Notes: a model not told the origin generated them from the sequence alone. A stretch of DNA of 20,087 bases from Rhizophagus sp. LPA8_4_AMF (GCA_021464525.1 JADRCO010001346.1:1-20087); one strand, 5' to 3'. Shown: positions 9,401 through 19,460, numbered from the stretch's first letter. A program made the numbers and translations.

Positions 9401-9415
9401 AATAAAAAATTTATT
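9401..9415. terminator. Candidate bidirectional poly(A) signal
   Basis: AATAAA at 9401-9406 on the plus strand and AATAAA on the minus strand (9415-9410) form an inverted repeat with a 3-nt gap. It lies between the stop codons of convergent genes C (9297) and B (9541). Each gene therefore has a canonical signal about 105-125 nt past its stop. Confidence 0.5.
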
Positions 9416-9540
9416 TTTTATAACGTTTTACAAACATATACGCAAAAAACTCGCACACATTAAAAAATAGTAAGCCTTAAATTTGAGTTTGCAGTTTTTT
9501 AAATTATAATTGTATTATATATAGTGACTGAATTTTACAC

Positions 9541-12500
9541 CTAATCCTCATCAGAATCATCAATCTGTAATCGAAGTTTGCTAGGTCGTTCGGGTAATAT
9601 TACTTCTTTAATCTTTAATTTTTTCGGTGTTTTTATACATTTTGGAATTGTACAACTATTTCGAGATCGCCTCCGCATGCCTGCTTTTAAGAATGTTTCG
9701 GTTACTAGAACAGACTTACTTTGAACTGTTTCAGCGGTTTTCTTGACAATTGCCTTATAAAGAATAAATAATGTATATTACAATTATAAACATTGCGTGT
9801 TGGACAAAAACTAAAAATAATTAATAAGTACCTTGAAGTTTAGAACCGCTGCTAGAAGAATTAAAATATCCGGAAAATTTTTTTCATCATCAGGCACCTG
9901 CATTGATTCACTACGTCGAATACGGCACACGTAACCGAATGGATTGTCAAGACGGAGGATTGTCATCATCAGCCCTAGATATTTCAAAGTTGGTGAATAG
10001 GATAATCACTGTAAACTAATCCTGAACAAGAGATTACATACCCGAATGAATCATCCCTACGGTTTTCAGTTTTATGTTATCACCTAATTTATTCGTTAAT
10101 TTTAATAACTATCTTTTAAAACTTTGGGAGTCTTTATACTTGACTCTTTCAAGAATTTAGATTCGTGATTATCAATCCATAATTTCCCTGCTTCCCCGAT
10201 TCCATATTCATCATTTTCCCCATTTCCAACCTTTCTTATAATAAAATCGCTCCGATGTCCCATCTTCCTTCGTTCTGGCATAATTCTTTGTGCGTTTTTC
10301 CTGTCGGCACTTGCGAGGCTTGTACTCTCTCCACTTCACAAATAAAAAAAACCCTTTTAGTTAGAAATACAATGATTAAGTACGAGAAAAGAATATAATA
10401 TTTACCGAACAACTGAGATTCCATTCAAACCAGAAAAGCCTTGATCAACAATAGCATTCCACACGTGGCAATTAAACCACGTTTCTAAATTTTGATCCTT
10501 AAAATTATCATTATCGATCTCTCTAACCCTGTATTGAAATGTTAAAAAAAATTATACTCATAAAACGCAATTTCGAATTCTAGAAGGATATGTAATTAAC
10601 CTACAGTGCGTACAGTGCGAATCTGATGTAATCCAAATCATGATAAGCACCTTTATCATATTTAGCGTCGAATCTTTCGTCTGGTTCATTAATTGTTTTT
10701 CGGACTTCCTTTAGCGACCTCTATAAGATGTAAAATAATAATTCAGTGATTTCTAAAGTTTACATTGCTTGTCACATAAACAGGTTAAAACTTGATTGCC
10801 TTATCAGTAAACTTAGAGAGGTATTCAGTAATTTCTTGCGAGAGTTGTGGTACTTCTGGACCAGGTGCATCTTCTATTTCTAGACATTCGTCCTCATTGA
10901 AATGCTGCTTTATTGCTTCATCATCAATGTCCACGATAAAGGAGTGGGAAGCACTACGGAATATAAATTTGTAATTGATTCATCCTTAATATATACCATT
11001 AGACAAGTGACTTGCTCTTGCTTGAATGCTTACTGTTCGAATTTCATATCAAGACCAAGCTTGTACAGTTCTTCTTCAACGAATCTACCACTTTTCAGCT
11101 TCCACATGTTTTCTCTCTTCATTAACTTGTAAGCATTTTCAATTTCTTTACGGTTCGATTCGTTCAGAAGAAAAGGTCCTGTCTGTTTCTTGTTAGCTTC
11201 TGTCATAACATAACCAAAGTCTGAAAATGTCAATAAAGAATTATACCTTATTCATTTTCACTGCATCGTCCTTATTACCCGTTTTCGCTAATTTTCGTGA
11301 GGAACCTGTCTGAAAGAAGGTATTGATCTATAACATTCAAATCCAAGAAATATAAGGTTAGCATGATATTAAAATAACATTTGCAATAACAAAACTTACA
11401 TCATCGTCTTCTATAAATATGTTAGGAGTTAATTCGGCACGTTCCGGCTCATCAAATTGACTATCGGTTTCCTCTTCTTTATCCGTGGAGAGAGTTGATT
11501 TGAAACTTGGTGATGATGTATCGCTATCTATGTTACCTTCATTTCTTATGGTAGCTTTGGCCTGTTCACATAACAACAAGTAGATCTTTGAAAAGAATTC
11601 GCTCTTTATCATAGGATTGCATTCTATACACACCTTCTTGACTGATCTTTTATCCTGTAGATATAATAAGAAGTCATTAAAAAAAATGCACACCATAAAA
11701 TTCAAGGCGACGTTTATATACTACTAACCTTTTCGAGGTTGACGAATTTTTTTTTCCGTTTTTGTCTATTTACCGAATTAAACACATCAGATTGGAAATC
11801 GTCATCATCTTGGCATTGAGTGTTAGGATTCCGCTTGCATATGTTCTCGGTAATTTCTTTCTGTATCATCATCGATTGGGATCCAGCTTCCTGTGCTGTG
11901 GTACTCAACAGCTCAGCCTAGTAGAACGTAGCATTAATTAGAAAGCACAAGGAAAAGAAGAGCACAATACTATGTTTAACAAGATGGGTTACATGCTGAA
12001 ATGCCACACGTTCGATTAACACATCCTTCTCTTTTTGGAAAATCATTTTTTCGTTCTCAAAGGCCGCCAGCCTTGACTTGGGAAAGGAAAAGAAAATGAA
12101 TATTTAAAGACGAGTATCAATGGTAATATAGGACCTACTTTATGATTTTCTTTGATAATTGCATGTTTTTCTTGGATGGCAGCATGTTTTTCTTGGTCAA
12201 TTGTGTGCTTTTCTTGGAAAATTGCATTCCAAAAGTTACAAACATCTTCTCTATTGTTTTCATCCTGAGACGAAAAATTAGCATAATAAGGTATAGTGAG
12301 TGCATTTTTTTACAAAATAAGGTAAACAAGAAAGTGGTTTGTTTTTGACTTTAAAATATATTTAAAAGGCTGGTGGCCAACATCGAACACGTATAGTTCA
12401 TCAACGACTTGGACCTAGAACAGTGATATCCCTGTTCAGATTGTCAGCGTTGTGATGTTGGTATGACACGTATAGTCAACTTGGAGACGCCCGCACCTCC

Positions 12501-12759
12501 AAGCCCACCTATTTGCCTGTTTTCTATAATTTTATTTATTCTATGATAGCTAACTATCGTTCGTTGGCACGGTTTTAACACTTAACTGCAAAAGCTTTTA
12601 GAGCGGAAAACGCCATAGATTGTTGTTCACTCGAGCCACTGACAACAATCGAACCCAAAGTCTTAACGTACGTGTTGTATTCTTTCATTTTATTTGCCGT
12701 CCAATTCTCTTCCTTCTTACGAAAGAAGAGGAAGTTCAAAAGGGTCCAATCTAAAGATT
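9541..12759 (-). pseudogene. Gene B: nearly intact 13-exon lineage-specific gene
   Basis: Minus-strand exons: 12759-12587 (5' limit uncertain), 12264-12139, 12076-11993, 11917-11729, 11654-11400, 11309-11279, 11220-11034, 10953-10791, 10720-10605, 10528-10406, 10333-10042, 9974-9832, 9753-9541; about 700 codons. Introns after the first are 58-90 nt with matching phases. Order: N-terminal helical region, heptads QEKHTID/QEKHAAI/QEKHAII (coiled coil), basic RQKRKKK (possible nuclear signal), acidic linker, ELYKLGLDMKFE, HSFIVDIDDEAI, LEVR/NLETWF-type helices, SLASADRKNAQR, MGHRSDFIIRK, EYGIGEAGKLW, LRLDNPFGYVCRIRR, basic tail, natural TAG. Two lesions: the donor after 10791 is TT instead of GT, so TAA follows; one base is missing at 10109/10110, shifting frame after TPKVLKD. 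The core resembles a repeated Rhizophagus family; a degenerate PD-(D/E)XK relation is only a guess. The 11654-11400 exon may hide another intron (GTGTGT..GAACAG). Confidence 0.75.
12366..12540. mobile_element. GC-richer insertion inside gene B intron 1
   Basis: Intron 1 of gene B (12265-12586, 322 nt) is four times longer than its other introns. The excess is a block with different composition. It contains a direct repeat ACACGTATAGT (near 12389 and 12468), an 8-bp inverted pair CCAACATC/GATGTTGG, and an imperfect palindrome CAGTGATATCCCTG. Clear terminal inverted repeats or target duplications were not found. I read it as a small non-autonomous element or a fragment of a dispersed repeat. 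Limits are approximate. Confidence 0.45.
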
Positions 12760-12841
12760 CTGAAAAAAAGTCCGTTTTCATTTTAATAAAAAGAAACGCG
12801 TTTCCAATGATTGATATCTGGGTTACTATATAATCATTCAC

Positions 12842-13020
12842 GGGTTACCAAAGCCTGATATGGAAAAACTCCCAGAAGATCTGTCACGTAAATCACGTGA
12901 TAAAATCCATGTAAAAAATTTATCCGTAATTTCTGTAAAAACTCCGTGAATGTGGTACTGTACATTTACGGAAATAATAAATATGATACACTTACGGAAA
13001 TAGCATTAGGGTAAGTTTTG
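12842..13020. repeat. Diverged short repeats around TTACGGAAATA and TCACGTGA
   Basis: TTACGGAAATA occurs near 12967 and again near 12993, and the related inverse TTATCCGTAA near 12919. The palindrome ATCACGTGAT lies at 12892-12901. This may be the remains of a small inverted-repeat element lying just upstream of the first visible exon of gene B. No gene. Confidence 0.35.
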
Positions 13021-14638
13021 ATAATGGTCGTTTTGACCGTCATTCGAACTTTATCAATTTGGAGGTTTAAGTTGTTCTTGAAGGATTACTTAAAAAAGTT
13101 TAATCAGTGAATTGTTGTTATTGGAAGGCATTGTAATTTTATATAATTATTGAAATTGAGGTATAGTACGCAACAAACAAATGATTAGCAATAATCATAT
13201 GATACATTACCAATCAAAATGTGAAAATGTAAATTCAGTGGTCCTTAACTTTCATTTATATTACTATTTGCGAAAATATAAATCTGTATATAAAATTATA
13301 ACATAATGTAAAATAAATATATCAATAAAAAAAAATACAACATAATGAATAGATTTATGAATTCTTAATTACAAACATAATTTCTTTGAATTTTTCAATA
13401 GTTGTTTGACCAAATAAATATTTAATAATTGATATAAACAAATATTACAGTATTATTATTTTTATAATAAAACTTACTCTAATATGTCAGATTTTAGAGA
13501 AATATGCAATAATTACTTTTCAAACACCCAATTTATTACTTTTAAATAGGTAAAGAGCAACTTTTATTGTGCAAACTTCCTATTTTCCTTCAGTGTGTTT
13601 TTTTTATGATTTTTTGTAATTCAAAATGTTATGATTTCAACAGTTAAAGGAAGTGATGTTTTAAATTCATATTCTTGAACCATGTATTTTGTTAATCAAT
13701 TGACAAATCCTTCATTTAACTTTTTTGACTTTACAGTTACTTGACACAAATTGATATTGTAGAAGACATTTTCTATATTATTATTTTTTTATTATTTATT
13801 AAGAATTTTTCTCATAAATTTAATTAAATTAATTTATATTTTACAATGTAGTGGTTAAATAATTATTTAAATCCATTTTTTATTATGATCATTACGATAG
13901 AAACATAAATTATTATTATTATAATAATGTTAAAACAATTATATTTTTGTTCAATTATAATATGATTATGAATTTTAAAAAAATATAATATTTTTAAATT
14001 AATAAATTATCTAATTTTTATGATTAGTTAAGAAAATAATTATTAATATTATATTATATGGCAATTCACAATCTTAATTTTTGAAGATTTTTTTATTATC
14101 ATTCTTTTTTATTATTATTTATTTATTACTAAAAAAAAGTATAAAAAGACCTTTGATGTGGTGGGTGACTTTACGTTAACGTTATTCTTTTTTTGGATGC
14201 TGATCATCATTTAGTCATGCTTAATACATTTTTTCATTGTTTATAGGTTGACTTTTCCTTTGTTAATACATTGTACCCCCTTGGCGACCAACTAATCAAA
14301 AATTATTTATTTATTTTTATGTATTAAAAAAAATAAATCGGATTTTCCAAGGTTGAGTCCAGCTGCCTGTGTATATCACACTAACAAAAAGCTAATGTAC
14401 ATATACTATTAGGTTTTCTTAAGTATACTAAAGAAATAAACGTTACTGGATTATTTGTTCAGTGAATTACTTGTGCTAGTCCTTCTATATGAACTTTAAT
14501 AATGCAGAAACAATAAATATTCATAAGACAAATTATTATCAATATTGGTACGATATGTATAATCTGAAATTAATAAAGTATATTAGAATTTTTTCTTTTA
14601 ATAAGTAAAAAGTATTTTTTGCACATTTGTAATTTTGT
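13021..14638. other. Very AT-rich gene desert
   Basis: Mostly A/T with TTATTATTA-like microsatellite stretches (13770-14130). No coding frame on either strand. Notable words are TATAAAAAGACCTT at 14140-14153, which recurs at 15545, and the palindrome ACGTTAACGT at 14173-14182. Confidence 0.6.
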
Positions 14639-14830
14639 ATGTGCTATAAAATTATTCTAAGGCCCTATATTCATATCTTTATTTGTTTATTCTTTAATTA
14701 TACAAACAAAAGCTTCCCTTTCCAGCCTAAAAATCCAATATCCAGTATTAAACAGAGACAATGTCCTCGTTTAACTTCGGATGCAGGTTTAATACAAGAA
14801 AATTTAATGCTTTCCACATATAAAAGATAA
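14639..14830 (+). CDS. Short ORF, possible exon remnant
   Basis: A 63-codon frame. The first 24 codons look like AT-rich read-through, but the part from about 14712 (SFPFQPKNPISSIKQRQCPR, then a segment ending LMLSTYKR) is more complex and protein-like. A short exon of a lost gene is possible. No homologue is recognised and there is no support from neighbours. Confidence 0.2.
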   Translation: MCYKIILRPYIHIFICLFFNYTNKSFPFQPKNPISSIKQRQCPRLTSDAGLIQENLMLSTYKR

Positions 14831-15070
14831 AAGTCAGCAATAACGTTTTCTTAACTTTTTATTCTGAAGTGGCAATTCGTCAGAATTTGGTATTCATAGT
14901 TTACGAAAGTCAATTAATTATTTCACGTCTAAAAAGACTATTTACATTGTTTTTACTTATAATTAAATTACAACCTCTACACAATTTACACAATTTTAAA
15001 TTATGTGAATTTTATTTTCATCAAATGTAACACAATATTACGAGGGTTGTCACTTATATTTATGTAATAA
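14831..15070. other. AT-rich spacer
   Basis: No gene, repeat or structured element is recognised between the short ORF and the 165-bp repeat array. Confidence 0.4.
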
Positions 15071-15490
15071 TTATTTGTTTAATAGACGCGAAAACTGATT
15101 ATTTCTCGCGTTTTCATGTGTATCAAAGTTTCAAACCCGTGGCCCGTGGGAATATCTGAGTTAAGATTTATTTAATAGACGCGAAAATTATTTAATAGAC
15201 AATAAAACTGATTATTTTGTGGGAAAATTTGATTTAAGATTTATTTAATAGACGCGAAAACTGGTTATTTTCGCGTTTTCGTGTATATCAAAGTTTCAAA
15301 CCCGTGGCCCATGGGAATATTTGAGTTAAGATTTATTTAATAGACGCGAAAATTATTTAATAGACAATAGAACTGATTATTTTGTGGGAAAATCTGATTT
15401 AAGATTTATTTAATAGACGCGAAAACTGATTATTTTCGCGTTTTCGTGTATATCAAAGTTTCAAAAGTTTCAAACCCGTGGGAAAATCTG
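15071..15490. repeat. 165-bp satellite-like tandem repeat
   Basis: The word AATAGACGCGAAAACTG starts at 15081, 15247 and 15412, giving periods of 166 and 165 bp and about 2.4 copies. Each unit contains a hairpin CGCGAAAA-7 nt-TTTTCGCG (mutated in copy one), the words TCAAAGTTTCAAACCCGTGG and a half-unit that repeats AATAGACGCGAAAATTATTT. The third copy has a duplicated AAGTTTCA and stops at GTGGGAAAATCTG. A degenerate stray copy (AATAGACACGAAAG) lies near 16705. Confidence 0.9.
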
Positions 15491-15544
15491 AAAAATATCT
15501 ATATACATTATATAATACACAAAAGTTTGTACAACACAAAAAGA

Positions 15545-15558
15545 TATAAAAAGACCTT
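15545..15558 (+). promoter_or_regulatory. TATA-like 14-mer TATAAAAAGACCTT
   Basis: An identical 14-mer lies at 14140-14153. This copy sits about 105 bp upstream of the first coding-like segment of gene D, so it could be its TATA box. The exact duplication may instead reflect a shared repeat. Confidence 0.3.
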
Positions 15559-15595
15559 ATTTCCCCCATCTTTTTATTAATTTTTTTATCCTTTT

Positions 15596-15644
15596 TATCA
15601 TAATATCCTTCTTATCGTAATATCCTTCCTAATATCCTTCTTTA
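15596..15644. repeat. Short tandem repeat TAATATCCTTCT-like
   Basis: Three imperfect copies of ATAATATCCTTC(T/C), two separated by TTATCG, in a T/C-rich tract just before gene D. Confidence 0.7.
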
Positions 15645-15649
15645 CACTT

Positions 15650-16280
15650 ACTGAAGAAGAAGATTCTTTATTAAGTCAAGAACATCCATCAATACGCTCT
15701 TAATCCACTTTTTACAAGATTATTGGGATATATATGTGCTAAATATCCTTGGCGTGTTGTCACGTTAATAGTATTTCTTGTGGCACATATAATCTTATGT
15801 GATCTTATTAGGGCGTACCTATGCGACATTGATTCTATCTATTATTAAGGTAAGCACGCTAAGCAGGGGAATTTCAATAAACAAGCTTACAGAAAATAAA
15901 AGACCAAAAAGAGAAGAGGTGAAACTGTCTTTCCCGAAGGAGGGTTAGCCTAGGCACTCCTACGTTGGTATCCAAAGACCATGACAGTAGGGACTTTCAG
16001 TCCCTTTGTCCTTTATTGTGCAAGATCTAGGGCAGGATGATAGATCTATCGACACTAATAAAGGGCAGAGAATCCTGTCTTCTTGAACACTGAAGTGGCT
16101 TTGCTACCTTCACTTTTCTGGAGGCTTTTTTTTATGTAGTATGGTCCTCTGGTACCAACCATACTAACGTTATTTTTTTTAGTTTTTTAGCATTACCAAC
16201 TGAAGAGCAAAAACGAAATGGATTTTTCAATATATGATAAGAATTTAACTGCTGGAACAAAGTATTTTGTCTCGTCATAT
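15650..16280 (+). pseudogene. Gene D: broken gene for a membrane protein
   Basis: The segment from 15650 reads TEEEDSLLSQEHPSIRS. One base then appears to be missing near 15697-15701, since the next frame reads NPLFTRLLGYICAKYPWRVV followed by TLIVFLVAHIIL, a single transmembrane-type helix. That frame stops at 15846-15848, right before a strong donor AAG|GTAAGC (intron from 15850). After a T-rich tract ending TTTTTTAG, an exon at 16191-16280 reads HYQLKSKNEMDFSIYDKNLT and ends SSY|GTAAGT. A possible last exon lies at 17137-17184 (ASTERPFIMRKKRQK, stop). The N-terminal tail plus a first helix after a 'PW' motif recalls sterol-sensing-domain proteins such as fungal HMG-CoA reductase or NPC1, but this is a weak resemblance. 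Frame errors indicate a dead copy. Confidence 0.45.
15865..16170 (+). mobile_element. Structured SINE-like block inside gene D intron
   Basis: This block is GC-richer than its surroundings and lies in a 341-nt intron. It carries nested perfect stems: GGGACT-TTC-AGTCCC (15990-16004); CCTTTATTGTG (16010-16020) with CAC-T-AATAAAGG (16053-16064); inside that AGATCTA (16023-16029) with TAGATCT (16041-16047); and TAGTATGGT (16137-16145) with ACCATACTA (16158-16166). The apical loop CAGGAT (16033-16038) can also pair with ATCCTG (16072-16077), giving a possible pseudoknot. GCCTAGGC near 15948 resembles part of a Pol III A box, and T8 at 16126-16133 would stop Pol III. A good B box is not seen. A SINE, MITE or expressed structured RNA are all possible; edges are approximate. 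Confidence 0.5.
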
Positions 16281-18266
16281 GTAAGTAGGCTTAAATATTA
16301 TGATCTATGTGAAATCGTTGAGTTTTTTTGGTAAAATTAGAATCAATTTTTTTTCTTTTCTTTTTAACATTATAATTTCTGCATTTTTGTGTGATATAGA
16401 GATCATGTCACATTCATCACATTCGAAATCAATATTTGTATGTATTAAGATAAATAGATTCCGATGATATTAGCATGGAATTATATTTATTTACCAAATT
16501 AATGATCCGAAAATAAATAATAGTGTTAAAAATCCAATAGTTATAACTATTTGAGAGATTGAAGACTCCCGAATATCCTTTTATCATTATCATCTTTTAT
16601 TTTAAAAGTGGATTAATTATTTCATCTCCAACGGTGATCAATGAAATAATTTTCATATTTGTTTGCTGTACTATTGTGCATTTTTGAAAGTTTTTGTTTT
16701 TTAATAGACACGAAAGAAGAGTGTTTAATTAGTATGATACCTGTTTAAATCACTTCTTCAAATAACCTTATCTATTTTTTTTAAAATCAAAATATGTTCC
16801 AGTTTTCTCAACCTAATAAATAAAATGAGAAATAAAAATAAAAATACAATTCTTATTTTAGTTATCACAACCTTTCTTTCATATTTCATATTTACCGCAT
16901 ATTAATTTTTTTTGGTGCAAATAATGTTATTTAACAGTATGTCATGGGATGAATTTTTCTTAATACATTATTTCTTGGCTTTCAATTAATTAGCTATTTG
17001 TATTATTACTTTAAATAGAATAAAATGAATTTTATTTCGTTAAATTTTCTAATTAATAATTATGTTTTCAATGTAATAATTCAACGTGATTATTATTATT
17101 TATATTAGTCCTACTCAAATAATAATTATTATTTAGGCTTCAACTGAAAGACCATTCATAATGAGGAAAAAAAGACAAAAATAAATTCTTTTTCTCAGTT
17201 TTCCCAGGTAATTATTATATTTCTTTCTTAATTTTTTAATCGTTTACACAAATTTTGATCATTTCCAAATTTATAGTTGAATCAACCGCGTTATCGTTAA
17301 GTTTATTTATTATTCAATAATAAACAAATCAAGTAATTAAATAAAATAAAGAAATATATAAAGAAATATATAAACAGTATATTTAAATATTGTTTATTTC
17401 GTCAAAGAATTCAATTAAATTTAAATCATAAAAAACAAAATTTTATAATTTACAGCTTCAGAATGATCTATAAATACACCTTTAACCGGTTAAATCAATT
17501 TTTTTTAATTGAGGAAAAAAGCAACAATATTAAAGAGTACATTTTCTCATTCTTTGATCCGCTAACTCGAATCCAGAAGGATATCTTCTGGTTAAGCTAG
17601 TTCACCATATAACTTTCATTTTTCAAACGAATGGCGCAGTAAAATTAATAAAACGAAGTAATTAATATTATCATTATATTGTATAGGCGATTTTATAAAG
17701 GAAGTTTATAATCACTGTTGCATCGTATAACGCGGTTATAAATAATTTTTACTTTTTCCATGTTCGAATTTTTTTCTGTCACTTTCAAAATTGTATATTA
17801 CTACTTAAAGAAATCTTGAGGGAAATAAACTGAAGAACTATTAAATTCATATTTTCTCATTATTATTAACAATTTTAATAGACCTTTTATTATTTCAAAA
17901 CAACTATTTTATAAGGATTTTCCATATATTCAGTTAATTTTTCATGAGTAACAAATGAATTAATCAAATGTGTATTTGGTGATATTAATTATAAACAATT
18001 ATTAAAAAAATAAAAAATATCAAAAAAAAAAATTTTGGTCATGAGTATAGAATTTTGATTGGATAATATTAAATCTGAAAATTCATCATTTATAATATAA
18101 GTGATCTTTTAATTGCCTTAGGAAAGTTAAAATTTTGATAACAATATACCGTAAGTACTATAATTCTCTCAAAAAAACAAAAAAAAAATCAATTCAAAAG
18201 ATTTCAAATTTCATTGATACAATAGAATTAAATATTTGTCCTCATAACTTTGATTATAATGAATAA
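16281..18266. other. AT-rich stretch without a supported gene
   Basis: Only a candidate last exon of gene D (17137-17184, after TATTTAG) and a hairpin CCAGAAG-5 nt-CTTCTGG at about 17573-17591 stand out. The rest is A/T-rich with homopolymers and no sustained frame on either strand. Confidence 0.5.
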
Positions 18267-18611
18267 GATGTTAATGATAACAATTTAGAGGAGCTTATTT
18301 ACCAAAAAACTTCATTACTAAATTTTAAAGGTAAAGATTTACCATTTTTTGCTAAATTAAAAGAAACCACAAAATTCTCTAAGTGTTCTTAATATTCGAC
18401 CTCATACGAATAATGTCAATTTATATAACATTGTTATTGCGAAATACACCTCAAATATGGTAGATCGACATCTTCGAAAATTGGAAAAGCTTGTTTCCAA
18501 AATAAAAAATCATTATTTTATGACACAAAATCATTTGATAATGTTTTAACCAAAAATATTTTACATTTATTAGCCATAAAATCATCCCTTTTTAATCAAT
18601 ATTCAATTTAA
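18267..18611 (+). pseudogene. Decayed coding region, unknown family
   Basis: Three adjoining frames look like one protein. From 18267: DVNDNNLEELIYQKTSLLNF, then KGKDLPFFAKLKETTKFSK, stop at 18390-18392. From about 18376 in another frame: SVLNIRPHTNNVNLYNIVIA and SNMVDRHLRKLEKLVSK. From about 18500 in a third: NKKSLFYDTKSFDNVLTKNI then LHLLAIKSSLFNQYSI, stop 18609-18611. The upstream boundary is an in-frame TAA, so no start is visible. Lysine/leucine-rich and helical; transposon-related origin is possible but I recognise no catalytic motif. Confidence 0.4.
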
Positions 18612-18854
18612 TTGGTAGACGGAAATTTACTAATTTGAAACTTGAAAATTTTTGGAAAAATATTTTGATTTTTTTTTTTCAAAAATAACATTTATCACAT
18701 TTATATTAAATCAATTATATTTTTAAATATTCTAGATGTAAGGATACTTTTGATAAATGAGAATATTCTTACTTTACATATAAAACACATTTTAAAAACT
18801 CCAATATGTTGTATAACATCCTCCCTTTAATAAAATTTTTTTTCACTAATTTTT

Positions 18855-19420
18855 ATGTCACCGGTCTTTATTCCAGTACTTAGTGGTGTCGGGGGCCAGG
18901 TTGCACCTATCTCATTATAAAATTCTAGTTGCGGCGGTTTTTGTGCGACTTCCAACATATCGCGGTAAAATTTGCTGTAAATGATTACACTTTTTGTATG
19001 ACTCCCGCATGTCGGTTAATTTTTTGCCAAAAATGATCTACTGCATCTTCCTGCAATCCCATTGGTGAAAGTTACTCATTTGTGATTTTTTTACTGCGCC
19101 ACCGAAAAGACGAGAGCAACTAAATCCCTATAGCCAAAACAACATCCAAGAACCAAGTAATACCGAAACTTTTCATAGTAAAATTTTATTTCTTTGCCCT
19201 CTGTTACTGTTTACCAAGTTTCTTGGATAACCTTGAAACCCACGCCAGCCTTTAAATTTTTTAAGGAGTATTCCTAGTAGCCTGGACGAAAAAACAGTTT
19301 TTCATAATAAAGTTCGGTAATACTTATATCAAAATGTTCCTAAGGATGAATAATCCGAAAAAAATCTATCTAAAAAGCACTTCCCCGTCCTGAGAATTTT
19401 TTAACTGATGATCGACAGAA
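18855..19420. mobile_element. Transposon-like GC-richer block with inverted repeats
   Basis: About 560 bp of distinctly more complex, GC-richer DNA in AT-rich flanks, beginning GTCACCGGTC and ending near CACTTCCCCGTCC. It contains inverted pairs ATCCAAGAA (19144-19152) / TTCTTGGAT (19220-19228) and, nearly matching, 19155-19171 / 19310-19325 (AAGTAATACCGAAACTT against the complement of AAGTTCGGTAATACTT). No long frame is open on either strand, so it would be non-autonomous or a remnant. Terminal repeats and target duplication were not located. Confidence 0.4.
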
Positions 19421-19460
19421 AGAGTTCCTTTTTTTATTTATTATGCCTAGGGCAGTGACA

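Noticed and set aside
10792..11132. Plus-strand ORFs in this interval
   Set aside because: They are antisense shadows of well-supported gene B exons with consistent splice phases on the minus strand.
12142..12348. Plus-strand ORF with phenylalanine/leucine repeats
   Set aside because: It is the complement of the QEKH coiled-coil exon of gene B; the repeat pattern is explained by that exon.
3353..12900. Shared regulatory site: TCACGTGA palindromes at 3353 and 12893
   Set aside because: Only two copies, not at comparable positions relative to genes; chance occurrence is likely.
13020..13060. Hairpin AATGGTC...GACCGTCATT
   Set aside because: The arms pair over only four consecutive bases unless a 3-nt bulge is allowed; not above background.
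15071..15490. CRISPR-like array
   Set aside because: Units are 165 bp, nearly identical over their full length, without unique spacers, and in a eukaryotic context.
17560..17600. tRNA-like segment (AACTCGAATCC, hairpin nearby)
   Set aside because: It matches only part of a B box, and no A box, acceptor stem or anticodon arm can be formed.
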